64,000 nucleotides of DNA. It comes from an uncultured bacterium (lineage in GTDB: Bacteria > Muiribacteriota > Ozemobacteria > Ozemobacterales > Ozemobacteraceae). The stretch is taken from positions 116,462-180,461 of the forward strand of contig CALEDQ010000019.1 in the NCBI GenBank assembly GCA_937949615.1, read 5' to 3'. Below, piece by piece: positions 53,839 to 63,094 of this stretch. Each line of letters begins with the position of its first letter. Position 1 is the stretch's first letter. Made by a program: the position numbers and the translations under genes. The notes under the pieces were generated by a model, which ran no database searches, had not been told where the DNA came from, and saw only the letters and a list, made by a program, of their open reading frames with translations.

Positions 53839-55413
53839 ATGGCGAAAAAAAACGGGAACAATACTAATGATAAGACGATGGAAGCATGGATATGGGATGC
53901 AGCCTGCAGTATTCGCGGCGCGGCAGATGCAGCTAAATTTAAGGATTACATTCTTCCTCTGATATTTGTAAAACGGCTATGCGACGTATTCGACGATGAA
54001 ATTGACCGCATTGCTGAAAAAGTTAAGACCCGAACCAAAGCCTTACAGCTGGTAGAACGAGATAAATCTCTCGTTCGTTTCTATTTGCCCATCAAGCCGA
54101 AAGACCCAGAAACTGAATCAACATGGGATGTCATCCGCAAGCTTAGTGACAAAATCGGTCAGCAGCTTACCGACATTCTCAGAGCTGTTGCCAAAGAAAA
54201 CAGCAGTCTTCAAGGCATTATCGACCGGGTTGATTTTAATGCTACAACACACGGGCAGAGAGATATCGACGATGACCGCCTGAGTAAGCTTATCGAGAAA
54301 ATTGCCGAAAAGCGCCTTGGCTTAAAAGATGTCGAGGCAGACATAATTGGCAGAAGCTATGAATACCTGATCAGAAAGTTTGCCGAAGGCAGTGGTCAGA
54401 GTGCTGGTGAATTCTACACACCTGCTGAAGTTGGAATGATTATGGCAAGAATTCTGAACCCTGAACCGGGCATGGAAATCTATGACCCATGTTGTGGCAG
54501 TGGCGGCTTACTTATAAAATGTGAACTTGCGATGGAAGAAAAGATGCAGTCTGCAGGTTCAGCGAAGTACGCCCCGCTAAAGCTCTATGGTCAGGAATAC
54601 ACACCTTCCACATGGGCGATGAGCAAAATGAACATGGTCATTCACGACATGGAGGGTGACATAGAAATTGGTGACACTCTCAAAGCGCCAAAATTTCGTG
54701 ATGGTAAAAAACTTAGAACATTCGACCGTGTTGTTGCCAATCCAATGTGGAACCAAAGCCAAAAGAGTTTGGCATACATCAATGATGAATTCTTTATCGA
54801 TGACGAAATGGAAAGGTTTCCCGCAGGAAGCTGTGGCGGCAAGATAGACTGGGGCTGGGTTCAGCATATCCTTAGCAGTTTGAATGAAAACGGCAGAGCT
54901 GCGATAGTTTTGGATACTGGCGCAGCAAGTCGTGGGAGCGGTAATCAGGGCACTAACAAGGAAAAAGACTGTCGCAAATGGTTTGTCGATAATAACCTGA
55001 TTGAAGGTGTAATCTATCTGCCTGAGAACTTGTTTTACAATACTAGCGCCCCAGGCATTGTCATTTTCCTTAACAAAGCCAAGCACCATAAAAACAAGAT
55101 CTACTTGCTCCATGCAGGCAAGGAGTTTGAAAAAGGCGACCCTAAGAACTACATTCCTGAAAACGGAATTGGCAAGATTGTCGAGTATTACAGCCAGTTT
55201 AAAGAAGAAAAAAAGTTTTCTCGTCTGGTAGACAAGACCGAAATCATTAAGAACGATTACAACATATCGCCCAGTAGATACATTCATATAACAGATGCAG
55301 AAACTTATAGACCACTCTCAGAGATTGTGGACGACCTTACTTCTTTAGAGGATGAGGCAGAACTCATTTCACAAGAAATTTCATCCATTTTTCAGAAATT
55401 GGGGCTGAAATGA
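53839..55413 (+). CDS. hsdM: Type I restriction-modification DNA methyltransferase subunit HsdM
   Basis: 524 residues. N-terminal HsdM helical domain (LPLIFVKRLCDVFDDE near 38), then the N6-adenine methyltransferase: GEFYTPAEVGMIM near 192, SAM motif YDPCCGSGG (215-223) and catalytic N301-P-M-W, a variant of the usual NPPF/NPPY. Methylates adenine in the site chosen by HsdS. The stop overlaps the hsdS start by 4 nt (ATGA). Confidence 0.93.
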   Translation: MAKKNGNNTNDKTMEAWIWDAACSIRGAADAAKFKDYILPLIFVKRLCDVFDDEIDRIAEKVKTRTKALQLVERDKSLVRFYLPIKPKDPETESTWDVIRKLSDKIGQQLTDILRAVAKENSSLQGIIDRVDFNATTHGQRDIDDDRLSKLIEKIAEKRLGLKDVEADIIGRSYEYLIRKFAEGSGQSAGEFYTPAEVGMIMARILNPEPGMEIYDPCCGSGGLLIKCELAMEEKMQSAGSAKYAPLKLYGQEYTPSTWAMSKMNMVIHDMEGDIEIGDTLKAPKFRDGKKLRTFDRVVANPMWNQSQKSLAYINDEFFIDDEMERFPAGSCGGKIDWGWVQHILSSLNENGRAAIVLDTGAASRGSGNQGTNKEKDCRKWFVDNNLIEGVIYLPENLFYNTSAPGIVIFLNKAKHHKNKIYLLHAGKEFEKGDPKNYIPENGIGKIVEYYSQFKEEKKFSRLVDKTEIIKNDYNISPSRYIHITDAETYRPLSEIVDDLTSLEDEAELISQEISSIFQKLGLK

Positions 55414-56660
55414 AAAATTGGAAAAAAGTTACTTTTGATGAGGTTTGTGAGAAAGTCGGCAGTAGTTATCAGCCTTCTGAAAATGGAAGTCTTAAATACA
55501 TCGGTCTTGAGCATATTGAGAGTGGATGCTCAAGTATTAAGCTTCATGGCTGTGAAAGCGAAGTGAAGAGTTCAAAAACAAGATTTCAGTCTGGAGATAT
55601 CTTGTATGGCAAGCTTCGACCATACTTGGATAAAGCTGCCATTCCAAAATTTGATGGGATTTGCTCAACTGATATTCTTGTATTTAAAGCAAAGACTGTT
55701 TCTTTAAATGATTTTTTAGTTTTCTTGATACACTCTGAGGAATTCATTCGCCATGCAAAAGCAACAACCTCTGGAGTTCAGCATCCGAGAACATCTTGGG
55801 AGTCATTAAAAGAGTTCAAGTTTTTATTGCCGCCAATTGATGAACAAAAGAAAATTGCTTACATTCTCAATACTGTTCAAACCGCCATTGAGCAGCAAGA
55901 CAAGCTCATAAAAACCACCACCGAGCTCAAAAAAGCCCTGATGCAGAAACTTTTCACCGAAGGCACCAAAGGCGAAAAACAAAAACAAACCGAAATCGGC
56001 TTAGTCCCAGAAAGTTGGATTATACAGCCCTTTGAGACAACAGGTGAAGTTGTTTATGGAATTCAAGCAGCTGTAGCAAGTAATTTGAAGCCAGTTGGGC
56101 ATAAGATACTCACAAACAAAAATATTACAATCGATGGCAATATAGATCTTGATAAGATTAATTACTTCGTTTTGAAAACAAAAAGACATTTTGATACCGT
56201 TTTGAAAAAGGGTGATTTGCTTTTTAACTGGCGCAGTGGGAGCAAGGAACACGTAGGCAAAACTGCTATTTTCAATTTAGATGAAGGTGAATATGTTCAC
56301 TCTTCTTTTATTTTAAGAATTAGAGTTAATGAGAGCCATAATGCCAGTTTCCTGTTTTATTATTTAAACTACCTAAGAGAATCAGGCTACTATCAAAAGG
56401 TGCAAACATATTCAATTAACGCCAAGTTTAATAAGACGGCAATTAATTCAATGCCAATAGCTTTGCCCACTAAGAAAATTCAAAATGAAATTTCTTCAAT
56501 CTTGTTACAGATTGATGCAAAAATGATTAATCAAAATAGTAAGCTTGAGCTTCTACAAAATCTCTTTAAAACGCTTTTGCACGAGTTAATGACCGGACAG
56601 CGTAGGGTTAATGAAATAGACTTTGCCGACCTTGAAAAAGAGGTGGCGGCAAATGGCTAA
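55410..56660 (+). CDS. hsdS: Type I restriction-modification specificity subunit HsdS
   Basis: 416 residues with two target recognition domains (about 1-145 and 195-355), each followed by a conserved helix (LPPIDEQKKIAYILNTVQTAIEQQ-type, and LLQNLFKTLLHELMTGQRRV). The central conserved segment (about 150-195, KALMQKLFTEGTKGE) is clearly more GC-rich than both recognition domains, as expected from domain swapping. It determines the split DNA target; the sequence recognised cannot be deduced. Overlaps hsdR by 8 nt. Confidence 0.92.
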   Translation: MKNWKKVTFDEVCEKVGSSYQPSENGSLKYIGLEHIESGCSSIKLHGCESEVKSSKTRFQSGDILYGKLRPYLDKAAIPKFDGICSTDILVFKAKTVSLNDFLVFLIHSEEFIRHAKATTSGVQHPRTSWESLKEFKFLLPPIDEQKKIAYILNTVQTAIEQQDKLIKTTTELKKALMQKLFTEGTKGEKQKQTEIGLVPESWIIQPFETTGEVVYGIQAAVASNLKPVGHKILTNKNITIDGNIDLDKINYFVLKTKRHFDTVLKKGDLLFNWRSGSKEHVGKTAIFNLDEGEYVHSSFILRIRVNESHNASFLFYYLNYLRESGYYQKVQTYSINAKFNKTAINSMPIALPTKKIQNEISSILLQIDAKMINQNSKLELLQNLFKTLLHELMTGQRRVNEIDFADLEKEVAANG

Positions 56661-59589
56661 ACCTACTGAGCACAAGAGCGTTCAAGCAAGAATATTAGAA
56701 TATGCCCAAGATATTGGCTGGTCTTTGGTTTCCAAAACAGAAGCAGAAAACAGAAGAGGCTTTGATCAGTCAGCCAAATTACCGAGAGATAAAGCCAAAA
56801 ATGCCAGCCGCTTTTTTGAAGATGCTCTATACGCAAAAGCTAAGCAGTTCAATGCTTCATTTAAAGACTCGAAGGCAGACCTGTTAAACAAACTAAATGC
56901 GCCATTGCCAACAATTCAGGGCAACAGAGATTTTCTGCTCTACCTGCAGGGCGCGAAAACTTTTTTCAGTAAAGAAGAAAACAGAGAGCCCAACCTTATT
57001 TTGGTCGATTACGACCACCCAGAAAATAACATCTTCGAAGTTACTGAAGAATACTCGTATTTCAACGGGCAATATTCAGTCCGTGAAGATGTTGTGTTTC
57101 TTATCAATGGCATTCCGGTTCTGGTCATTGAGTGCAAGAACTCAACCAAAGATGAGGCTATTGCCATTGCTATTGACCAACTTCGACGTTACCACAACGA
57201 GACTCCTGAAATCATGGTGCCACAGCAGTTATTTACTGCCACTGAAAGTATCGGGTTCTCATACGGGGTTACATGGAACACAGTTCGAAGAAACATTTTT
57301 AACTGGAAAAGCGAAGAGATCGGCAACCTAGAAGCTAAAGTCAAAACCTTCTGTGATAAACAGCATATCTTAGACTTACTCAAAAAGTTCATTCTGTTTG
57401 CAGAGCAGAACGAAGAATTAGGTAAATTCATCTTGCGCCAGCATCAGAAAACAGCTGTTGATAAAGTCATAGAAAGAGCATTAGACCCATATAAAATGCG
57501 TGGACTTGTCTGGCACACTCAAGGCAGCGGCAAAACTTATACCATGATAAAAACGTCTGAATTGCTGTTTAAATCGCCAGAAGCGGAAAAGCCCACTATT
57601 CTGTTGATGCTTGACCGTAACGAACTTGAAGACCAGATGATGAAAAACCTTAAAGCCCTGGGCATCAACAATGTTGAGCAGGCAGAGAGCATCACCGACC
57701 TGCAGAAGCTATTGAAAAATGATTTTCGCGGCATTATCGTCAGCATGGTTCATAAGTTCAGAGGCATGCCATCGGATATCAGTCAGAGGAAAAACATCTA
57801 TGTTTTGATAGACGAAGCCCACAGAACCACTGGCGGCGACCTTGGCAATTTCCTCATGGCAGCAATACCAAACGCCACTTTTATTGGCTTTACCGGGACG
57901 CCTATTGATAAAACTGTTTACGGTCGTGGCACCTTCAAAATCTTTGGCATCTGCGACGACAAAGGCTATCTGCACAAATACTCAATAGCAGAAAGCATAG
58001 AAGACAAAACAACTTTGCCATTATTCTATGCCATTGCATCGAATGAGCTACTGGTGCCAAAAGAGATTCTTGAAAAAGAGTTCTTGTCTCTAGTAGAAGC
58101 CGAAGGTGTTAATGACATCGATGAACTAAACAAGATTCTCGAAAGAGCCGTCAATACAAGAAACTTTCTCAAAGGCACTGACCGCATCGATAAAGTTGCC
58201 AAATTTGTGGCTGAACACTACAAAGAGAATGTTGAGCCTCTTGGCTATAAAGCTTTTCTTGTAGGTGTAGACAGACCAGCGTGTGCCTTATACAAAAAGG
58301 CTCTGGACAAATATTTACCTGCAGAGTATTCGGAAGTTGTTTACACAGGCAATAACAATGATACTGAAGACCTTAAGGCGTATCATCACGATTCTCGAAC
58401 TGAAAAAGATATTCGCAAGAAATTCACTAAAATAGACCAGTTTCCAAAGATTTTAATTGTCACTGAGAAGCTGCTTACTGGTTACGATGCGCCTATCCTT
58501 TACGCAATGTATCTCGATAAGCCGATGCGCGACCATACTCTTTTGCAGGCAATTGCCAGGGTAAACCGACCTTACGAAAACGAAGAACTTGAGATGGTCA
58601 AACCACACGGCTTTGTTCTGGATTTTGTTGGCATCTTCGAAAACCTTGAAAAGGCTCTGGCTTTCGACAGCGATGAAATAAATGCCATTGTTAAAGATAT
58701 TGAGCTGCTTAAACATCTGTTTAAATCAAAAATGGAAACAGACGTCCCGCCTTATCTTGAGCTTATTCAAAACAACTTCAACGACAAAGATACCGACAAC
58801 CTGATCAATCATTTCCGAGACAAGTCAAAGCGTAAAGAGCTTTTTAAGCTGTTCAAAGAAGTCGAAATGCTCTACGAAATCATTTCACCTGACAAGTTCT
58901 TGCGTCCCTTCATTGACCAGTATTCATCATTTTCATCAATATACCAGATAGTCAGAAATGCCTTTGCCAAGAGGGTGCAAGTTGACCGCGCCTTTCTTCG
59001 CAAAACCAATGAACTGGTTCAGAAAAAAGTAGCCGGAACTTACCCTAAGTGTGACAACGAGTTTTTCGAAATCAATGAGCAAAGCGTCAGAGAGATTGCT
59101 GATATCTATAAAAATGAAAATACAAAGGTTATCAACCTCATCAAGAGCATCGAGAAACAAGCAGAAGAAAATTCTGATGATCCATTTCTTGTTGGCATCA
59201 AAGAACGTGCCGAAGCTGTTGAAGAACGCTACGAAGAACGCCAGATAAGCACCAAAGAAGCCCTTGAAGAGATTAAAAAACTTTTTGAAGAGGACATTCA
59301 ACGCAAAAAAGAACAAGCTCAAAAAGGCTTTGATGGTCTAACATTCTTCATTTATCGGACACTTCTTGATAAAAAAGTTAATAACCCCGAAGAAGCAACA
59401 AACCAGATCCGCGAAGAGTTCGGCAATCACCCGAACTGGAAAACCAGCGAAAAAGAACTTCGTGAACTCAGAAAGCAAATCTATTTTGCTCTGGTATCTG
59501 AGGAAGACGATAACTTCGATAAGGCAGCCAACCTTGTTGAAGAACTCTTCCGTCATCTCTTTATAGCTTTCAAGCTGAAACAAACATGA
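56653..59589 (+). CDS. hsdR: Type I restriction enzyme subunit HsdR
   Basis: 978 residues from the ATG at 56653 (AGAGGTGG upstream); an ATG 30 nt earlier lies inside hsdS in another frame and is less likely. Nuclease motif around IPVLVIECKNSTKDEA (Asp ... Glu-x-Lys) near 160, then SF2 translocase motifs: HTQGSGKTYTM near 290, LIDEAHRTTGG near 385 and GFTGTPID near 410. A helical C-terminal domain binds the methylase core. All key residues are present, so restriction is probably active. Overlaps the next gene by 4 nt. Confidence 0.93.
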   Translation: MAKPTEHKSVQARILEYAQDIGWSLVSKTEAENRRGFDQSAKLPRDKAKNASRFFEDALYAKAKQFNASFKDSKADLLNKLNAPLPTIQGNRDFLLYLQGAKTFFSKEENREPNLILVDYDHPENNIFEVTEEYSYFNGQYSVREDVVFLINGIPVLVIECKNSTKDEAIAIAIDQLRRYHNETPEIMVPQQLFTATESIGFSYGVTWNTVRRNIFNWKSEEIGNLEAKVKTFCDKQHILDLLKKFILFAEQNEELGKFILRQHQKTAVDKVIERALDPYKMRGLVWHTQGSGKTYTMIKTSELLFKSPEAEKPTILLMLDRNELEDQMMKNLKALGINNVEQAESITDLQKLLKNDFRGIIVSMVHKFRGMPSDISQRKNIYVLIDEAHRTTGGDLGNFLMAAIPNATFIGFTGTPIDKTVYGRGTFKIFGICDDKGYLHKYSIAESIEDKTTLPLFYAIASNELLVPKEILEKEFLSLVEAEGVNDIDELNKILERAVNTRNFLKGTDRIDKVAKFVAEHYKENVEPLGYKAFLVGVDRPACALYKKALDKYLPAEYSEVVYTGNNNDTEDLKAYHHDSRTEKDIRKKFTKIDQFPKILIVTEKLLTGYDAPILYAMYLDKPMRDHTLLQAIARVNRPYENEELEMVKPHGFVLDFVGIFENLEKALAFDSDEINAIVKDIELLKHLFKSKMETDVPPYLELIQNNFNDKDTDNLINHFRDKSKRKELFKLFKEVEMLYEIISPDKFLRPFIDQYSSFSSIYQIVRNAFAKRVQVDRAFLRKTNELVQKKVAGTYPKCDNEFFEINEQSVREIADIYKNENTKVINLIKSIEKQAEENSDDPFLVGIKERAEAVEERYEERQISTKEALEEIKKLFEEDIQRKKEQAQKGFDGLTFFIYRTLLDKKVNNPEEATNQIREEFGNHPNWKTSEKELRELRKQIYFALVSEEDDNFDKAANLVEELFRHLFIAFKLKQT

Positions 59590-59936
59590 ATATCTGGAAA
59601 GACAAAGCCGAATTCAAAGCCTGTGTCCTTGATTTTGCTGGCAAAATGCACATCAGGGTTAATTCCCTTGCATTGCGACCAATGAAAAACAAGTGGGCTT
59701 CTTGCTCGACAGATGGCAATCTGAATTTTAATTCCGAGCTTCTGGACCTCAAAAGGGAACTGGGCGAATACGTAATTATCCATGAACTGCTGCACTTCAA
59801 TATACCGAACCACGGCAAGCTCTGGAAAAGCCTGATGTCAGCCTACGTCAAGAACTGGCAAAGCCTCGACGAAGAATTAAAGAGAATCACACAAAATAAT
59901 GTGGAGACCTTGAGAAACGATGAATCAGGAAGATAA
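59586..59936 (+). CDS. YgjP-type (DUF45) zinc metallopeptidase-like protein
   Basis: 116 residues with YVIIHELLHFNIPNHGKLWKSLM near residue 60 (parts: HELLH, third His in NHGKLW), the HExxH-x(n)-H site of the YgjP/WLM-like family, and WASCSTDGNLNFN before it. This family often trails type I restriction operons, where its role is uncertain. Shares ATGA with the hsdR stop and overlaps the next start by 17 nt, so it is firmly within the operon. Confidence 0.88.
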   Translation: MNIWKDKAEFKACVLDFAGKMHIRVNSLALRPMKNKWASCSTDGNLNFNSELLDLKRELGEYVIIHELLHFNIPNHGKLWKSLMSAYVKNWQSLDEELKRITQNNVETLRNDESGR

Positions 59937-61083
59937 TAATTCGCAGATTAAATCAATATTCTTCCCAAACTGGGTATGCGTTATTTTTGCAATTGTGGCT
60001 TGGTTTGATCAAATTCTGGTCATCTTTCATTCTGACTTACAGTTTCTAACAAGATTCCCATTAATAATTGCTGCTGTAAAAGCTTCCCCATTATTTATCT
60101 ACTCTGCTTTTGCAGTTATTACCATCTATTATGTTGCAAAATCGCCGCCATGGGCTTTATTGTTTGCTCTTTACTGTTTTCTGTTCCCTTTTATCCTCTT
60201 TGCTTATGTGCTTTGGAGCGTCACTAAGCTGTTATATAAAGTATTGTCCTTTTTCTACTCTCTTTTAACCCGCGAATGGGCTTCCATTTTTTTTATTGTT
60301 CTGCTTCTGCAATGGTTGTCTTTCATATTTTTAAACTATTCAGAGTTTAATTACTTACAGATTCCGTCGAATTTGGCATTTCTTTTTTTATTCATGCTCT
60401 ACCAGCTCAAGGTCGCAGGTGACCCACTATTTTGGTTGCAACCAATAAAATGGCTGGTGAGCGGAACTTTTGATCTATTCATTAATGCAGAAGTTAAAGA
60501 ATCCAGCGATATTAAAAAGCTGGAAGGGAAAATTAATATTCTGGATGGAGCTGACCAATATCTAACAAAGCTCGAAGGCTGGGTAAAAAAGCTGGACCAT
60601 TCTTTGACAATGGCATCAATGTCTAGTTTTTTGATCGTGCTAATTATCCTCGTTTCAATAGTGATTTTTAATTTTGCTCTTGTCTATCGTGTTTATTATG
60701 AATATTTCCCAGCAGGCTTTGCTTTCCAAGATAAGACTATTTCATTTTTACGGTGGCTGGCTTTTTCATTTGCGATTTTTTCGAACAGCAGTTACCTCCA
60801 ATTCACGCTAAATTCAACATATGCTTACTTCTTGGTGGTATCAGAGACTTGTTTCAGCATTTTTATTCTTTCATTTTTCCTTCTGAACTTTTCTCATTTG
60901 TCCTCCAAATCTGTTGAGAAGCACATTAACGAGCTGCTAGAGCTTATAAACGACAAAAAACAAAAGATTGCTCCCATAAGGGAAAAGACTAACGAACTCA
61001 AAATGAAGCTTCTGGATAAAACAGCAATTGAGATTGAAGCTAAAGCCGTCGAGAAGACAGAAGATACCAAGAGAGGTGACTGA
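59920..61083 (+). CDS. Polytopic membrane protein of unknown function, defence-island member
   Basis: 387 residues with about eight predicted transmembrane helices (for example around 14-35, 45-68, 75-105, 122-142, 150-165, 232-260, 270-290, 305-330), a soluble loop near 185-230 and a charged C-terminal coiled coil (about 335-387). No family recognised. It starts 17 nt inside the metallopeptidase gene and its stop overlaps the AlbA_2 gene start (TGATG), so these products are probably made in step. A membrane effector partnered with a nucleic-acid-binding sensor is a plausible reading. Confidence 0.7.
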   Translation: MNQEDNNSQIKSIFFPNWVCVIFAIVAWFDQILVIFHSDLQFLTRFPLIIAAVKASPLFIYSAFAVITIYYVAKSPPWALLFALYCFLFPFILFAYVLWSVTKLLYKVLSFFYSLLTREWASIFFIVLLLQWLSFIFLNYSEFNYLQIPSNLAFLFLFMLYQLKVAGDPLFWLQPIKWLVSGTFDLFINAEVKESSDIKKLEGKINILDGADQYLTKLEGWVKKLDHSLTMASMSSFLIVLIILVSIVIFNFALVYRVYYEYFPAGFAFQDKTISFLRWLAFSFAIFSNSSYLQFTLNSTYAYFLVVSETCFSIFILSFFLLNFSHLSSKSVEKHINELLELINDKKQKIAPIREKTNELKMKLLDKTAIEIEAKAVEKTEDTKRGD

Positions 61084-62318
61084 TGAACCCGTTAGATGCT
61101 GTAAAGTTTGATGAAATTATCCTTGAAGATGTAAAGAAACTGCAAGAATATGCTTACCCAGAGGGTAAAGATATTGATTACAAAAGGAAATTGTCACTTT
61201 TCCCAGAGGATGGTGACAAAGGTAATGACGTAGACAAAAGACGACTGGAATTTTTACGTGACATTTCTTCTTTTGCCAATACTCATGGTGGGTATCTTAT
61301 ATTTGGCATCGAAGAGGAAGAAAAATTACCTACAGCAATGCCAGGATTTGTGGTAGATGACGCTGAAAAGCTGGAACAGCGGATTGAACAATTGCTGCAA
61401 ACGGGTGTTAATCCAAAAATACAAGGGATTCGATTGCGCTGGGTAAACGTAGATGACAATAACAAGATTTTATTAATAAAAATACCTAATAGCTGGAATC
61501 CGCCGCATATGGTTACGTTAAATGGTCATAATCGCTTTGACGCGCGTAATAGCATGGGTAAATATTTTATGGATGTAGAGGACTTGAGAATGGCATTTAC
61601 ACAGGCAGCATCAATAAATGATTCTTTTTTGGCATTCCGGAAGGAAAGAATAGACCTAATTGCTAAGAACGAAGGGATCTGCCTCTTGCCAAATGTAGCA
61701 AAAATAGTAATTCATCTTGTCCCCTTTTCATTTTTGCGAGAACCCAATCTTTTGGATTTCTCAACAGTTACGAGTCAAATAGAAAATTTCTCACCATTTA
61801 ATGAATATATTCAGCGAGCAATCATGCATAACTTTTTCGGTGTTGCATCTATATTTGGTGGAACAACAAGCGAAGGAACCTCTTACAATCAATGGTTTCG
61901 AAATGGCGGCTTCGAAATTGCAGATACTTACATTTTTGTCGAACGAGCGGACAAAAAGATCATTCGACAGACCTTTTTTGAAGACTATTTTATCAAATGG
62001 CTCAAGAGGAGCTTGCTATTGATGCAAAAATATTCTGTGTCAGCGCCATATTGCCTAATGTTAAGCATGTTGGGCGTTAAAGATTTTGAAATCTATGATG
62101 AAAATTTCATTCATCGTTCAAGCGACAAAAGAAAAGTCACAATGGACAATTTATTGTTCCCTCCTTTGATGATACCTGACGGGAACGTTGATGCTGAAAA
62201 AGTCTTACACCCCGTATTTGATTGGGTTTGGAATTCTGCTGGTTACCCAAGCTGTTTAAACTACGACAAGGAAGGCAACTGGATCGGCGATAAAAGAAAA
62301 GGGTTCACAGTGGTCTAA
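61083..62318 (+). CDS. AlbA_2 (Schlafen-like) domain protein
   Basis: 411 residues. N-terminal AlbA_2/Schlafen-type domain (about 20-150): DIDYKRKLSLF, FLRDISSFANTHGGYLIFGIEE and ARNSMGKYFM carry the family pattern (E/D-x-K near the start and NTxGGxLxxGxxD-like core). Residues about 165-411 match nothing known to me. Related domains bind nucleic acid, and Schlafen nucleases cleave tRNA. Tightly coupled to the preceding membrane protein. Ends back-to-back, with no spacing, against the convergent recombinase gene. Confidence 0.8.
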   Translation: MNPLDAVKFDEIILEDVKKLQEYAYPEGKDIDYKRKLSLFPEDGDKGNDVDKRRLEFLRDISSFANTHGGYLIFGIEEEEKLPTAMPGFVVDDAEKLEQRIEQLLQTGVNPKIQGIRLRWVNVDDNNKILLIKIPNSWNPPHMVTLNGHNRFDARNSMGKYFMDVEDLRMAFTQAASINDSFLAFRKERIDLIAKNEGICLLPNVAKIVIHLVPFSFLREPNLLDFSTVTSQIENFSPFNEYIQRAIMHNFFGVASIFGGTTSEGTSYNQWFRNGGFEIADTYIFVERADKKIIRQTFFEDYFIKWLKRSLLLMQKYSVSAPYCLMLSMLGVKDFEIYDENFIHRSSDKRKVTMDNLLFPPLMIPDGNVDAEKVLHPVFDWVWNSAGYPSCLNYDKEGNWIGDKRKGFTVV

Positions 62319-62915
62319 TTAAAACAGCCCATCAATAATTTTATAAACGGTAGGTCGGCATAAACCAAGGGTTCTAGCAATTACGGCAATCTTTTTGCCA
62401 TTGCTGTACATATCTTTTGCAATGGAAATATGATCGTCAGTAAGCTTGATTCGTCTGCCTTTTTTTGAACCGCCCCAAGATCTGCCAGCTGCTTTTGCGG
62501 CAGCAATTCCTGCCATTTGGCGTTCTTTTCTAGCCTCCGTTTCGAATGCAGCCACAGAAGCCAAAACATTAGCCATTAACCGACCTGCCGGGGTTGACAG
62601 GTCAAGACCTTCTTTTAATGATATAAGGTTGATTTTTCGCTTCTGAAGCTCATCAAATAAAGATACGAGCCCTTTGGCAGAGCGACCCAACCTGTCCAGA
62701 CGCCAGCAAATAACTGATTCAATTTTGTTGGCGTTGATGTCAGCAACCAATTTTTCCATTCCGGGGCGATTCATGTTGGTACCAGTAGCTTTATCTTTAT
62801 ACCAAACAACGGCTTTTTCTTGTGAGTTTACCCATCGCTTAAGGTCTGCCTCCTGAGAAGCAAAATCCTGGCTGTTGGAACTTACCCTAACATAGACAGC
62901 GATGTGCTTGTTCAT
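62319..62915 (-). CDS. Serine recombinase (resolvase/invertase family)
   Basis: 198 residues from the ATG at 62915, behind GGGGGTGGGG; a GTG 9 nt upstream is the alternative. Catalytic serine in VYVRVSSNSQDF, arginine-rich active-site region CWRLDRLGRSAKGL near 70 and GRLMANVLASVAAFETE near 112 define a small serine recombinase; a Hin-like helix-turn-helix ends the protein (IAVIARTLGLCRPTVYKIIDG). Too small for a large integrase, so it more likely resolves or inverts DNA within the element. Strong promoter upstream. Confidence 0.92.
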   Translation of the reverse strand: MNKHIAVYVRVSSNSQDFASQEADLKRWVNSQEKAVVWYKDKATGTNMNRPGMEKLVADINANKIESVICWRLDRLGRSAKGLVSLFDELQKRKINLISLKEGLDLSTPAGRLMANVLASVAAFETEARKERQMAGIAAAKAAGRSWGGSKKGRRIKLTDDHISIAKDMYSNGKKIAVIARTLGLCRPTVYKIIDGLF

Positions 62916-62937
62916 TTTCCCCACCCCCGTTGTCTAT

Positions 62938-62966
62938 ATTATGTCACATCAAAGAAAAAGCGTCAA
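62938..62966 (-). promoter_or_regulatory. Near-consensus sigma-70 promoter of recombinase gene
   Basis: On the minus strand: TTGACG (62966-62961), 17-nt spacer, CATAAT (62943-62938), 22 nt before the ATG at 62915. Confidence 0.8.
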
Positions 62967-63094
62967 CTATGACGTAAACATCACAGATGACACTTTATTG
63001 ATTTTAGTAAAAAAAATAAAACTCTGTGTTAACGCGGGGTTTTGTTGCCCATCCCAAGTCGGACTTCAGAATTTACATTTTTCGACTATTGATA

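Noticed and set aside
62319..62915. hsdS-inverting phase-variation switch driven by the serine recombinase
   Set aside because: Only one hsdS and no inverted repeats within hsdS were seen in the window.
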